This document shows positions 11,443 through 21,597 of a DNA stretch of 64,000 nucleotides, one piece after another. The stretch spans positions 2,478,459-2,542,458 of the forward strand of contig JAEVLN010000009.1 in the NCBI GenBank assembly GCA_018350325.1, given 5' to 3'. Source of the DNA: Globodera rostochiensis (Eukaryota > Nematoda > Chromadorea > Rhabditida > Heteroderidae). Made by a program: the position numbers and the translations under genes. Every line of letters begins with the position of its first letter. The stretch's first letter is position 1. A model generated the notes under the pieces. The model made no database searches. It was given only the letters and a program-made list of their open reading frames with translations, and was not told where the DNA came from.

Positions 11443-12161
11443 TTACCATAAGCCCACATCACACGGAAGACGATAAAAACGACTAAACCGCGAGGCAATC
11501 CGACAATCCAAAAATACAAAAAATAATTCAATTATTCAAGAAAAATATTAAGTTTAATAAATGTAAGGCTATTATAAAAGTAAATATAATTTAATTAATT
11601 AACAGAATGTAATTACCAAAAAACAGCCAAGTAAAAAAAATCGTTTTACAACAATTCAGTTTGCCAATCTTTTGGCGTTTGCTTTTAGCAATAAAAATTA
11701 AAAAATAGCATTATTTAAGACATTTTGTCATCGTAAAATGGAAACCTTTCTTTAAATAATTTATTTAAAATGGAACCTTAATTAAAATAAACGATAAATT
11801 GATTAAAATGCAAACATTATGTAATGGAAAAGTGAAAAATTGATTTGATGGAAAAGAATATATAAAAATAACAGTTACTCGTTAGCCTGAGGAATTTTTT
11901 TTCTGAATGTTTTACATTTTCACATAATTTATCTTTAAAAAATAGACCCAATTTATTTCGTAATTTAAATTCATTGATTTTTAATATTTAATAAAATTGT
12001 AAATAAAAATATTTATGTTTTGGGTAATTCTATACTTTTAGAGCTGGAAAGTGCCTACATATATTGTCAAAAATCAGCCTTTCAGATTTAATTAATCAAA
12101 ATTTGTTTCACGAACCGTATCGTTTCAGTGCTTGAAAACGTAAGCGGACTGCATAATTCGA

Positions 12162-12173
12162 GGGGGGGGGGGG
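12162..12173. repeat. G12 homopolymer (B1)
   Basis: Twelve consecutive G on the plus strand follow GCATAATTCGA, in DNA that is otherwise about 80% A+T. B2 has 13 G at 40691-40703. The length difference shifts the short minus-strand ORF that crosses it, so that ORF is not listed as a gene. Confidence 0.9.
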
Positions 12174-12381
12174 AACATCAATACGAATTGCCCATCTGTA
12201 AAAAATTTCAAAAAAATTGATTTTCAACGCAATAAATATTTGAAACTTTTTCTCACCCAAACGCTCTTTATAATTAACAAAAAAAATTGGCAAACAACAG
12301 TCGTTGAAGGTCGGAGAGGCATATTTGTTAATAATCCCAATCAAAAAATAATTTTAACTACAAAATAAGATTAAAGATAAT

Positions 12382-12529
12382 ATTAAAAATAATATTATTT
12401 TTGCTTAAAATCAGCGAGTCACAAGATACTGAATATGAAGCACCGAAAACGCAAGCCAAACGACGTCTGGTGTCACAGCGGTGGTTTCAGCTTCTGGCGA
12501 ATACGTACATCATAAATATACTGGTTTAA
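12382..12529 (+). pseudogene. Relic coding islet (B1)
   Basis: This G+C-richer islet is open in several frames. The most protein-like plus-strand frame contains SQDTEYEAPKTQAKRRLVSQ and ends at TAA 12527-12529. A second frame starts at ATG 12435 (MKHRKRKPNDVW) and ends at 12515. In B2 both frames continue into different C-termini because of an insertion near 41045. No family is recognised. The islet stands out by composition only. Confidence 0.2.
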
Positions 12530-14892
12530 ATTCACGAGGAGAAGTTGCAATGTTTATGAATAATAAAAGATATGAATAAAAATTGGAAATAATCATCAAA
12601 TTGTATACTGTACGCTATAAAATTACATCCTTTTTAAGCTATGTCTTAAATGAAATTTTGTAAACTGTAAACTGTAGATTTAATATAAATAAATCATACA
12701 AATAAATAACAAACTTGTTTTAAAAAGAAAGAAACTAAGAGTTTAACCGTTAGACTTAGTCTCTCTTAAAAATCCAAGTAACGAACCCAAAACTCAAAAA
12801 ATACCTCATATTCGCATATTGAAGCCAATTCTGTGGCTACATGGCTACAGGAGAAGACACTACAAGCCGTATGTATTATGATAAATGTATTGGAATGAAT
12901 AAAAAATTACCAATAAAAAATTAATATAAGTGTTGCTGAATTTTTTAAATTTCTAATACATTCGTTAAATAAGATGTGCATTATTGATAAATGAAAAAGA
13001 AAGATAAGTTTATTAAATATTCTGTGTTATTGTATCAGCAATATTTAGGGAGCACATCGTTAATTGTAAATAATGTAACTTAACATTTAGAAAAATAAAA
13101 GTTGATTATCAAAATATCTGGCGACAGAATCATAGATGGACGAGACCAATCAGCGACGCGCCGAAATCATAATTGAGCCCATGACTCAAATATTGCCATT
13201 AAAAAGGTTATGATAAATGTTTTATAAAAAAACACAAAAATATTAAATTTTTATCTCAAAATGAAGTGACAATTATCGAATAATACGGTGAAATTTTTTT
13301 ATAGAAATAATTGTTATTTATCGTATAATAGAAAATAATAAATTAAATTATCTTAAGACAAATCTAATTAAAATCAACTTCGTAAAATAAAACAATTAAT
13401 AATTTCTATGCAAATCAATGCGAAGCTTAGCTTAACAACAAAAGTTGCAAAATGTATGAAAAGTCTGTGAAGCGTTTGCAGTGTCTGAGAGAAGGTCTAT
13501 TAACCTGAATTAAATATTAGTGCCATTCCTATCGCGTTCTATCGATCAGAATCTGTTCTGTACCCGCTGTCTTTCGTCCTCCGTCTCATATCATAAAAAA
13601 ATTTAAAACAATAAACAATTAAAAAAAAGCAATTAATGCGTAAGATAAGAGATTGATAAACGTAATTTTTATATAAAAAATGTACAAACATCCATATTTT
13701 TCAAAATTATTAGACGCAACGTTTTGGTGCCAAGGCAAAAGTCAGACTGAACAGTAAGAAGCCGAAAAATTACAAAGAAATAAATTTAAAACTTTATAAG
13801 CTTACAATAAAATTCGTATTATTTTAAAACCGAGCCCGAAGCCCACCAGGAGTAAATGACAATTAAAATAAAAGAAAAATAACAGTTAAATTTTAAGGAA
13901 CACAATGTGTAATATTATTTATATGTAAATTTATGCAACTAAAATGCTGCGGAAATCGCGGCCCAGCGTTAAATTCTCTTAAAAACCCAAAATAAAATTA
14001 TCAACGAAAATAGAAGATTAGATGAATGATGTGTGAACTGCGGGAAAAAACGATTTTACAAAAAAATTTTAAACAATACATCAATATAGTTTCAATGATA
14101 ATATATATAAATAAAAATAAATAACATGAAATAATTTACAAAAACTGCAATATAACTAATTACACTAAGTACAATAATTGCCGAGAAATGTTTTAACAAA
14201 TATTAACATTTAAAAAGCAAATTAACAATTAAATAATGTTTATTTACCCTATTAAAATTTAATATATTCTACTTCATTTCCAAGCAAGTAAGCCAAATAA
14301 GGCCGTTATTTTGGTTGATGTAAAATACAGAAGACAGTATATAATTTTTAAATTAGAGCAGACGACTTCAAGTTTCATCACATGAATAAAAATGGATTTT
14401 TTTGTGATAATTTATTTTAAAATTTTAATGAAAATTTTGCTTAAAATTCAAGCAAGCGCGTTTTCACCTTGATTGGAAAATAAAGAAAATAAATTAATCT
14501 AAACTATAAAACGTGTTAAGTAAAACAAAAACAACTCCGAATAAATAAAACAAATTTGTAAATATAAAATCGCAAAAATAGTATTCAATAACCTAAACAT
14601 TTCAATGTGCAACAAAATTTTCCAGTAATACATTACTATGATCTAAAGAACAAATATTTAAGGGGCGAACAAATATGACGAGGAAGAAGACTACGCGTAA
14701 ATGCTGGGGTCCGAGAAGTGAATTAAAATTATATTAAAAAATCAGTGCAATGAACAAACCAAACGAAAATTATATATTTAGAGAAAGAAAAAATAAAATT
14801 AAAATACAATCCATTCCATTGTTAAAAAAGTTTATGAATCCAAAAGGAAGCCCCAAAGATGAGAAGGCAGGAATTGAAAAAATAGAATAAAT

Positions 14893-15214
14893 TTATATTA
14901 GATTACTTTTTCTTCACATGTGTCATTTACAATATAAATTAATACACTTAAGTATTTTTCAATTTAATAGATTTAGGTTTTCTAAATTATTTTACAGGAT
15001 GAGTTTTTATTTTAGTTTTTTGGAAAAATGCAGTAGATCATATTTATTATTATATTGAGACATATTTTGCATTGATTATTACCATAAATTATTTGCACAA
15101 TTATTGTTTGTATTTTTAATTAGAAGTTTGGAAAAATGCTTCATTATTTTACATTTTATATTTTTTTATTCATTTAAATAGGTAATATTTATTTTTCTTC
15201 GGATTCACAAAACA
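14893..15214. repeat. Diverged inverted repeat, arm 2
   Basis: This is the reverse-complement partner of 1428-1655, repeated in B2 at about 43422-43740. No gene is visible in it. Confidence 0.75.
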
Positions 15215-15219
15215 TGGAG

Positions 15220-15414
15220 TTATGCGCGTGAAAAAAAGTTGGCACAACTGCCTGTAGCCAAATTAAAATCGTGCATGTGCAGTTTAGAAATTGTTTTTGC
15301 AAACTTCTCACATACGCTATTTTGATACAGCTTTAAAATTAATTTAATAAACATACGGTAGAACATATTCCATATGATAATGATAATAATTAAAACGGCG
15401 GTTGCGACAATCAT
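15220..15414 (-). CDS. Short ORF with N-terminal hydrophobic segment, doubtful (B1)
   Basis: This 64-codon ATG frame begins MIVATAVLIIIIIIW, a possible membrane anchor, and ends in a Cys-containing tail. B2 keeps it (43751-43945) with one Leu to Ser change. No family is recognised. The Ile run comes from an ATT/ATA-rich stretch, so chance is a good explanation. Confidence 0.14.
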   Translation of the reverse strand: MIVATAVLIIIIIIWNMFYRMFIKLILKLYQNSVCEKFAKTISKLHMHDFNLATGSCANFFSRA

Positions 15415-15930
15415 TTATTACTTTTGTATTATGTTTTTAGTAATTTTTTAAATAAGTAGATTTATTAAAGTTTATGTTAAAATATTTGTTTTAAACTGAA
15501 TTGAATATCAAATCGTCAAAAAGTAATTTTTCGGAAATTATTGTTCACAAATTATTCTTCAGTTCAATAACGTAAATAAAAGATAAATTCATTGAATCGT
15601 TTGATAATGTTTTGTATATCTATATTAAAATTTACGTATGATTTGTTTTGACTTAGATATTTCTAAAATTGAGTATTTGTTTGTTTAGCCTCCCATCGTG
15701 ATGCTGGAAACGATCTTATTATAAATATTCAAACTTGCGTGATAATGAAAATTTCCTTGATCAATGCCAACAAACAAAATAACATTTGTTTATATTAAGC
15801 TACGATTAGATTAATCCAAAGAAAAAAAGCTTTACTTAAAGGTAATTATATGAAAGAATTGATATGAATTTGGGAAGATTTTATTGCGAATACAACGCAA
15901 AATAGGAAATTAAAAAAATATTTTTCAAAA

Positions 15931-16055
15931 ATACAACTAGTCAAAAAATATTAAAATAAAAATAACACTTTATTGAATTGGAAAATTAAATGAAATTTAA
16001 ACATTGCTTTAAAAACTTTGTAATAATGAGTGGGAATGATCTTCTACAATTAAAT
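15931..16055. repeat. Second diverged inverted repeat, arm 2
   Basis: This is the partner of 3198-3318, repeated in B2 at about 44458-44582. Confidence 0.75.
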
Positions 16056-16590
16056 TTTTCTTAAATGTTTTAAACCCTTTTGAGCACATGGAAGAAGCAT
16101 CTTCAATAAGAATTCTTCAATTCTGCGCCCGAATTATTTATAAAGCAATGAATAATGGTGTTCATTAAAAAACGGAAATAAACAAATTTGTAACATTTTA
16201 AGAGAGATGGAAGCTTGTTCTATAAATTTATGTTAGCGATTTATATTTTAAAATCTAAAATAAATCAATAACATCCTGAAACTTTTCAAATATTATAAAA
16301 AAATAAAATTTATTATCTCGAAAATTAAATATCATAAAACAAATCCCAACCCCCGAATTTTAAACGCAAAAGGCATCAGCCATAACAATTTAATTCTAAG
16401 TGATGATTCAAAATGATTGTAAATAATATATTAGGTATATAGATTATACGTATCCTTTTTTTAATCTTACACATTCTTTAAAACTACTCTTATCATTATT
16501 TGTTTAATTGGGCATTCATTATTTGGAATGAAGTTTTAAAATTTGCGCTAAAAGTAATTTCGACGCCTGGAGCCTATTTAAACCAGCAGA

Positions 16591-16610
16591 CGTGGGCTCG
16601 TCTAATATAC
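16591..16610 (+). repeat. 20-bp exact match near the B1 right edge
   Basis: CGTGGGCTCGTCTAATATAC recurs at 37683-37702. Both are preceded by ACCAGC (with AGA intervening here). It starts 8 bp after block B homology ends. CCAGCAGACG also occurs at 58785. Confidence 0.8.
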
Positions 16611-16989
16611 ATCATTGAGAAGTGGGCAAAAGAGCTTAATAATTAAAAAAAAGGTTTTTGAAAGAATAAAATAATTAACAAAAAAATTTTCATAATGTCA
16701 ATGCTATTTATTGCGTGATTTAGATTTTGTGCATTATCAATCATATTTACTTTTTTATTAAATGCTACTGAAGTTTTAAACATTTTTTTTTTCATATTTT
16801 ACTGCTAATTTAGTCAGACCAAACAGTTTTACAATTCTCGTCTCGTATTATTTTTTGTATCATAATAAAAACAGTGAAAAATATTTTAATGTTTTATGTT
16901 GATAAAATATGTATGAATAATTTTATACACTAAGGTGTGAAATGCCCGGACACCGAACGGTGAGATAACTTTATAGAATTTTAGGTATT

Positions 16990-17163
16990 TTAACATTTTG
17001 TCGTTAACAACTCACTAATTCGAAGTTTGTCAATGCCACAAGCTACCCGAATCCGATGCTTTTTGGGAATTTTTACGCTCACTTCAATTGTAATTGTTAG
17101 ACAAAAAAAATTTGGCATAAGAAAAGCAAAACATTTAGCCGTTTGAGTGTCAGAAATCAACAT
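16990..17163 (-). CDS. 57-aa ORF of unknown function with an inverted, frameshifted relative
   Basis: This minus-strand frame runs from ATG (17161-17163) to TAA (16990-16992). It is also open about 14 codons upstream of the ATG. The C-terminal half is clearly protein-like: VKIPKKHRIRVACGIDKLRI followed by SELLTTKC. A ~110-bp relative lies in inverted orientation at 50846-50957, where the last 22 codons are unchanged but a frameshift sits just before them. The conserved block coincides with the coding end and stops soon after the stop codon. I do not recognise the family; the conserved tail could be the C-terminus of a larger gene or of a transposon protein. Confidence 0.33.
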   Translation of the reverse strand: MLISDTQTAKCFAFLMPNFFCLTITIEVSVKIPKKHRIRVACGIDKLRISELLTTKC

Positions 17164-17946
17164 CAGGTTTTTGGCTAGCAGCAGAGGTCGTATCTGTCCT
17201 TATTTATAAAATTAGTCCTTATTGCAAACTTTCTTCTTATATTGTCCTTATTTTCGAATTTTGATTTTTAGATTTTTAAAATTGAAAATGCGGTTCCGGA
17301 TCCGGAACTTTGATTTCACCGGTTCCTAATTATAACATTAATTTAACAACATAAAAATATTATTTAATTTAAATTACGAATAACCAGTACATATGTAGGA
17401 CAAATTTTTAATTTGATATTGTTTAATGATCTATTATAAGAAATCAGCGCGTTAATACATCCTCCACCTTGACATGACAGTATTGAATTATTCAATAAAT
17501 TAAATTCCATCAATAATTTGCATTGAAATTTTTACAACTCAAATAGGCTAAAATTTTATTTGATAAATGCTGATTTGCAAATATGGATAACGCAATTCCA
17601 CAGACAAAACGTCCTTACACGATATTCCATTCGAATTTATTTAGTCCAGCATTTTGACACTTTTTCGCCTTTATTTTTGATACAGTTTTTCAAATGTTTG
17701 TTACAAATTATTAAATAATGTTTTGATTCCATAATCCCTGTATTCATCTTTTCTCTTTTGCGCTAAACTTTATCACGTATTTTACAAACATAGTTTACAC
17801 ACTTCCATTAGTAAGTATTTTAAATATTATTTTTTTTTTGTTTAATTTTACTAATATTTGCTATTATTTAATAGAAACAAATAAGATTTAATGTAAAATT
17901 AAAGATTTAATGATAATTGATAAATTAAAATGCAAGGAATGCAAAA

Positions 17947-18180
17947 TCATAGATTTAATATAAAATATAAAAAATTAAATCTATGTATTTGTGTAATACT
18001 AAAAAGACAATAATATTTAATAAAATCCAGCTGAGTATAATGTATTAAACCCAAGCGGCGCGTCACCATCCTACCAATGGAAGCCTGATGGTGGATCAGC
18101 TTTTTGTAGCTGCCGCCAAAGCTGATTATTATTTCGTGCTTGTAACATTTTTTGAAATAATTAACCAATATTATCAGCAA
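17947..18180 (-). CDS. 77-aa ORF, doubtful
   Basis: This ATG frame has a G+C-richer centre reading HEIIISFGGSYKKLIHHQAS then IGRMVTRRLG, flanked by AT-encoded hydrophobic residues. It is single copy with no recognised family. The centre may be a relic of a longer gene; the ends look like random AT-rich translation. Confidence 0.17.
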   Translation of the reverse strand: MLIILVNYFKKCYKHEIIISFGGSYKKLIHHQASIGRMVTRRLGLIHYTQLDFIKYYCLFSITQIHRFNFLYFILNL

Positions 18181-19384
18181 ATAAATAAATAAAGGGTATT
18201 TGAAACCTAAAAATTGTAATTTTGAGAAATTAGCGCAGAAATCAGTAAAATCTCAAAAAAAAACAGTCTGGATATCAAATGGCGAACTTAAACATTATTT
18301 CAATAAATAGTATACATTAGAATTAATTTCAATAATCTATCAATTTTAATGCTTTTTAAATTTATTACGCTCATTGACCGCGAACATTCAATGTGTCTCA
18401 AATTAACCGTTTCTTATTACAATATTTAGCATTCGATATTATTTTAAAATATATTACCACGTACAAATTATACTTCGTTACATCAACAGACTGCAATTAT
18501 TTGACGGCGGTTCGGCAAAGCATAAAACAAAAAATTAAAGTGAATCTTAAAAATTAAAAAAAAATTCAAATTTTGAGTGAAAATAACAAATAAATAAAAA
18601 ATTTTTAAATTAATCAGTAATCATATTTTAAAGGCTTTTTGTTAGAGTGCACGTATAAAAACTAAATATCAAAACATATAAATAAGACTTAAAACTGTGG
18701 TTAAGTAATTAAATCTCAAATTTTAACAATAATTGACAAAAAATATTAATTTAAAAACTTATGCAAGCATTGTTAAATAGATTACAGTATTTGTTGAATA
18801 ACTTAACACAATAAAAATATATTATAAATTACGCGAATAATTAATAGTATCAAGATAAAAACAACTAAATACTAACCCATCATAAAACTAATACCTCAAA
18901 TTTAAAATAAAAACTATATATTACTAAAATTTTGTAGCAAAATTTTACTAAAACATATAAATAAAATTAAAAGTGAAGAATGGCCAAATAAAACATTAAT
19001 TAACAGTTGAATGCGTAAAGCTTATAAGAGGTTAACACCTATAATTTTTGTAAATTTAAATATTTTATCAAAAAGGTAATAGCAAAAAACTTTGAAAATA
19101 ACAGAGCTGATTCTCGCAGTATACTGATTTGTATGATCCATGCCTTGGCGAGCCGGTCGAGTTACAAAAAAATTAAATATTCAAAAACAAAATAGAATAC
19201 ATAGTAATTATTTAAAATATCAACAGCAAACCTTTACTATAAATAAAACATTAATCCTCAAACCTATCAATAGAAATCATTCAAAATATCTCAAATAGCA
19301 TTCGATATTATTTTAAAATACAATTATACTTCGTTATGGAAAAGAACAAGAATATGTGTCCCAAATAGTGCTCGGCACGATACG

Positions 19385-19424
19385 ATATTTCGATAAAAAT
19401 ATCGCGATATTGATATCGAAATAT
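19385..19424. repeat. Nested palindrome, A2 copy
   Basis: This has the same 10-bp arms and inner ATATCGCGATAT palindrome as 724-763, without visible change. Confidence 0.6.
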
Positions 19425-19426
19425 AA

Positions 19427-19621
19427 ACTTTTAATATAAAACATATTACAAAATTCCAAAAATCTGAAATTAATGACCAACCAATAGCTGATGATGTAGC
19501 AAAGGCAGCGGAAGATGAGTTAAAGGTTAGTAGTCGTGCCGATTTGCAAATTTAGGTGCTCAAAAACAGTCAAAAGAACGAACTGGGACGACATTTACGC
19601 GCATTCTTAAAAGAGAAATAA
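19427..19621 (+). pseudogene. Relic coding frame, one internal TAG (A2)
   Basis: This is the duplicate of 766-960 with the same internal TAG and the same final TAA. Its protein-like content is identical as far as I could read. The function is unknown. Confidence 0.3.
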
Positions 19622-20250
19622 ATCATTGGTGTTGGAGGAATAAATACTCTTCTGCGGAAATACTAAAATATCGAAAAGGCAAAACAAAATAAGCTGGCAT
19701 AACTTTAAAAAAATATAACAAAATGTTGAATATAAAATAGAAAAAAATTAAAAAGTAAATAAACAAATAATAAGTTAAAATATTAGACACGAAAGAACAA
19801 TGCCGGAGAATGCGTGATTCGTCATTAATTTAAAATATCACATAAGGATAGCTCAGCTAACAATTACATAAAACCAAATACAAATATTAATTTAAGGTAA
19901 TTCCGATCTTTGGAAGTATTAGTTATAATGTTAGAAATAAACTTACTGATCACATTGCATTTACGAGGCTATTTTCTGTGAATCTTCCGAATAAGATATC
20001 TTTGTCAGCCAAACCAATTCTTAAAGATAATTTGGCTACAGCAAAGGCCGAATTTATTTTGTCTTATGGCGCACAGCATTAAAATATTTAACTGAGGTTT
20101 TGTGAATTCGAAGAAAAATATACCAATTTAAATGAATAAAAAAAAATAAGAAATATAAAATGTATAATATCAAAGCATTTTTCCAAAAAATTTAAAATAA
20201 AAACTAATCCTGTAAAATATTTAGAAAACATGAATCTATTATAATACAAT

Positions 20251-20460
20251 TTGAAAAGTGCATTAAATTATATTATAAATGACACATGTGAAGAAAAGGT
20301 AATCTACTATAAAGTTAATTTAAGTGTAAACAATAGGGCGAATGCCATCCGCAGGAAGCAGTCTAAAATTCGAATTTTTAAACCGAGTGGCGGCATTTTT
20401 TTAATGCTGTGTCGAACAACGCTTATGTTGAAAGGCTGTTTATTTACAAGCCTTTTTTAA
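20251..20460 (+). CDS. Small 69-aa ORF, doubtful (A2)
   Basis: This is an exact protein duplicate of 1584-1793. Identity reflects the recent block duplication. No function can be assigned. Confidence 0.13.
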   Translation: MKSALNYIINDTCEEKVIYYKVNLSVNNRANAIRRKQSKIRIFKPSGGIFLMLCRTTLMLKGCLFTSLF

Positions 20461-21495
20461 TTTAAAAATGGAATAATATTTTAATTTTAATTTTTTTCTC
20501 TTAATATATAATTTTCGTTTGGTTTGTTCATTTCATTGATTTTTTATATAATTTTAATTCACTCCTCAGACCCTATCATGTACGCGTAGTCGCTCCCTAA
20601 ATATTTGTCCTTTAGATCATATTGTATTATTGTGATTTTTTTCATACCTTCTTGAAAATTGTCTTACTTTTGATAAATTAATATACTCTTTTTATATTGG
20701 GTAGATTCTTTACTTTATTACATTAGCCAGGTGATCAGCTATTATTTGGTTCTCAGTTTCGCGCTTTCGGCAACTGCGGAGATCTTACAACTGCAGCTAT
20801 ACTACTTTTGTTTTAAAATAAAAGATTTGTATTATTTAAATTAAAACTATTTTATGCGTTACTATCAAATATCGATCGATTTGCAAAACATCGTGAAGCT
20901 TTGCTAATACTTCATTCACTTTATTCTAATAATTTGGAAAGGGTTTTATCAAATGACAAAAGATAAATCAAAAACTAATTTAATAAATAAATAAATTTCA
21001 TACCTTTAAATAATAGCTTGTTGTTTATTTATTATTTGTATCGATGAAAAAAAAAGCCAAAACAATCATAGAAGCTTTGTTTCATTTTGTTTTTTGAGGC
21101 GCGGATGCGTTAAGTTAATAAAAATAAAAATTCTAGCTGTTTTTCAAATTATCTAATTAAAACAAAAAAAAAACCTGCATGATAATGAAATCAATGGAAA
21201 AAATCAATTTCATCCTCTTATTCCCAGAGCTTAAAAGCATTTTAAATAAAATATTATTTTTAAAAATCATTACAATATATTTTCGGCCCTCAGAGATTTT
21301 ACACGTTCTCGTTACAGTTCCACCGATTGTATCAATTTGATTAAAATAACATTTTTAAAATGATCGTCATCCCCATTCGCATTTTATTCAACATTTAGCA
21401 CTTCGGCACCAATTTATGGCCTTTTTAAATAATCTTATAGACAATAATAAGAAATGAAATTTTCCGTTAACCGGATTTAAAATCTGTTCGTTTAA

Positions 21496-21597
21496 GCTGT
21501 GCTTCGTGCTTCAGTCTCATTCTGTTCAGGCTGTGCTTCGTGCTTCAGTCTCATTCTGTTCAAGCTGTGCTTTGTGCTTCAGTCTCATTCTGTTCAA
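21496..21597. repeat. 34-bp tandem repeat, three units (A2)
   Basis: This is the A2 copy of the array at 2830-2931, with the same three units and the same unit-specific variants. The expansion predates the block duplication, and the copy number has stayed at three. A3 starts downstream of this point and lacks it. Confidence 0.95.

Larger units (their letters stand above)
10705..16583. repeat. Segmental duplication block B, copy 1 (B1)
   Basis: This is a direct repeat of 39213-45109. Homology starts at TTTGCACAGCTTCAACGG and ends at GCCTGGAGCCTATTTAAAC. Copies differ by small indels such as the inserts near 40628 and 41045 in B2, and by G-run length. It contains a relic coding islet (12420-12529), a G12 run and several short minus-strand ORFs listed separately. 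Outside those no gene is visible. Confidence 0.93.
16584..18647. other. Single-copy spacer between B1 and A2
   Basis: This holds the minus-strand ORF at 16990-17163 and a 20-base match (16591-16610) to 37683-37702. Positions 18430-18480 are a partial, interrupted repeat of the sequence at 635-677, sharing GCATTCGATATTATTTTAAA and TTATACTTCGTTA. Nothing else is recognisable. Confidence 0.7.

Noticed and set aside
11440..11532. Minus-strand membrane-like frame (WIVGLPRGLVVFIVFRVMW)
   Set aside because: The frame is disrupted in the B2 copy by a small indel, so it is not a conserved gene.
12108..12344. Minus-strand 78-codon ORF and its longer B2 version crossing the G run
   Set aside because: Its frame and C-terminus depend on the G12/G13 homopolymer and differ between copies. 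The proline run is only the translated G run.
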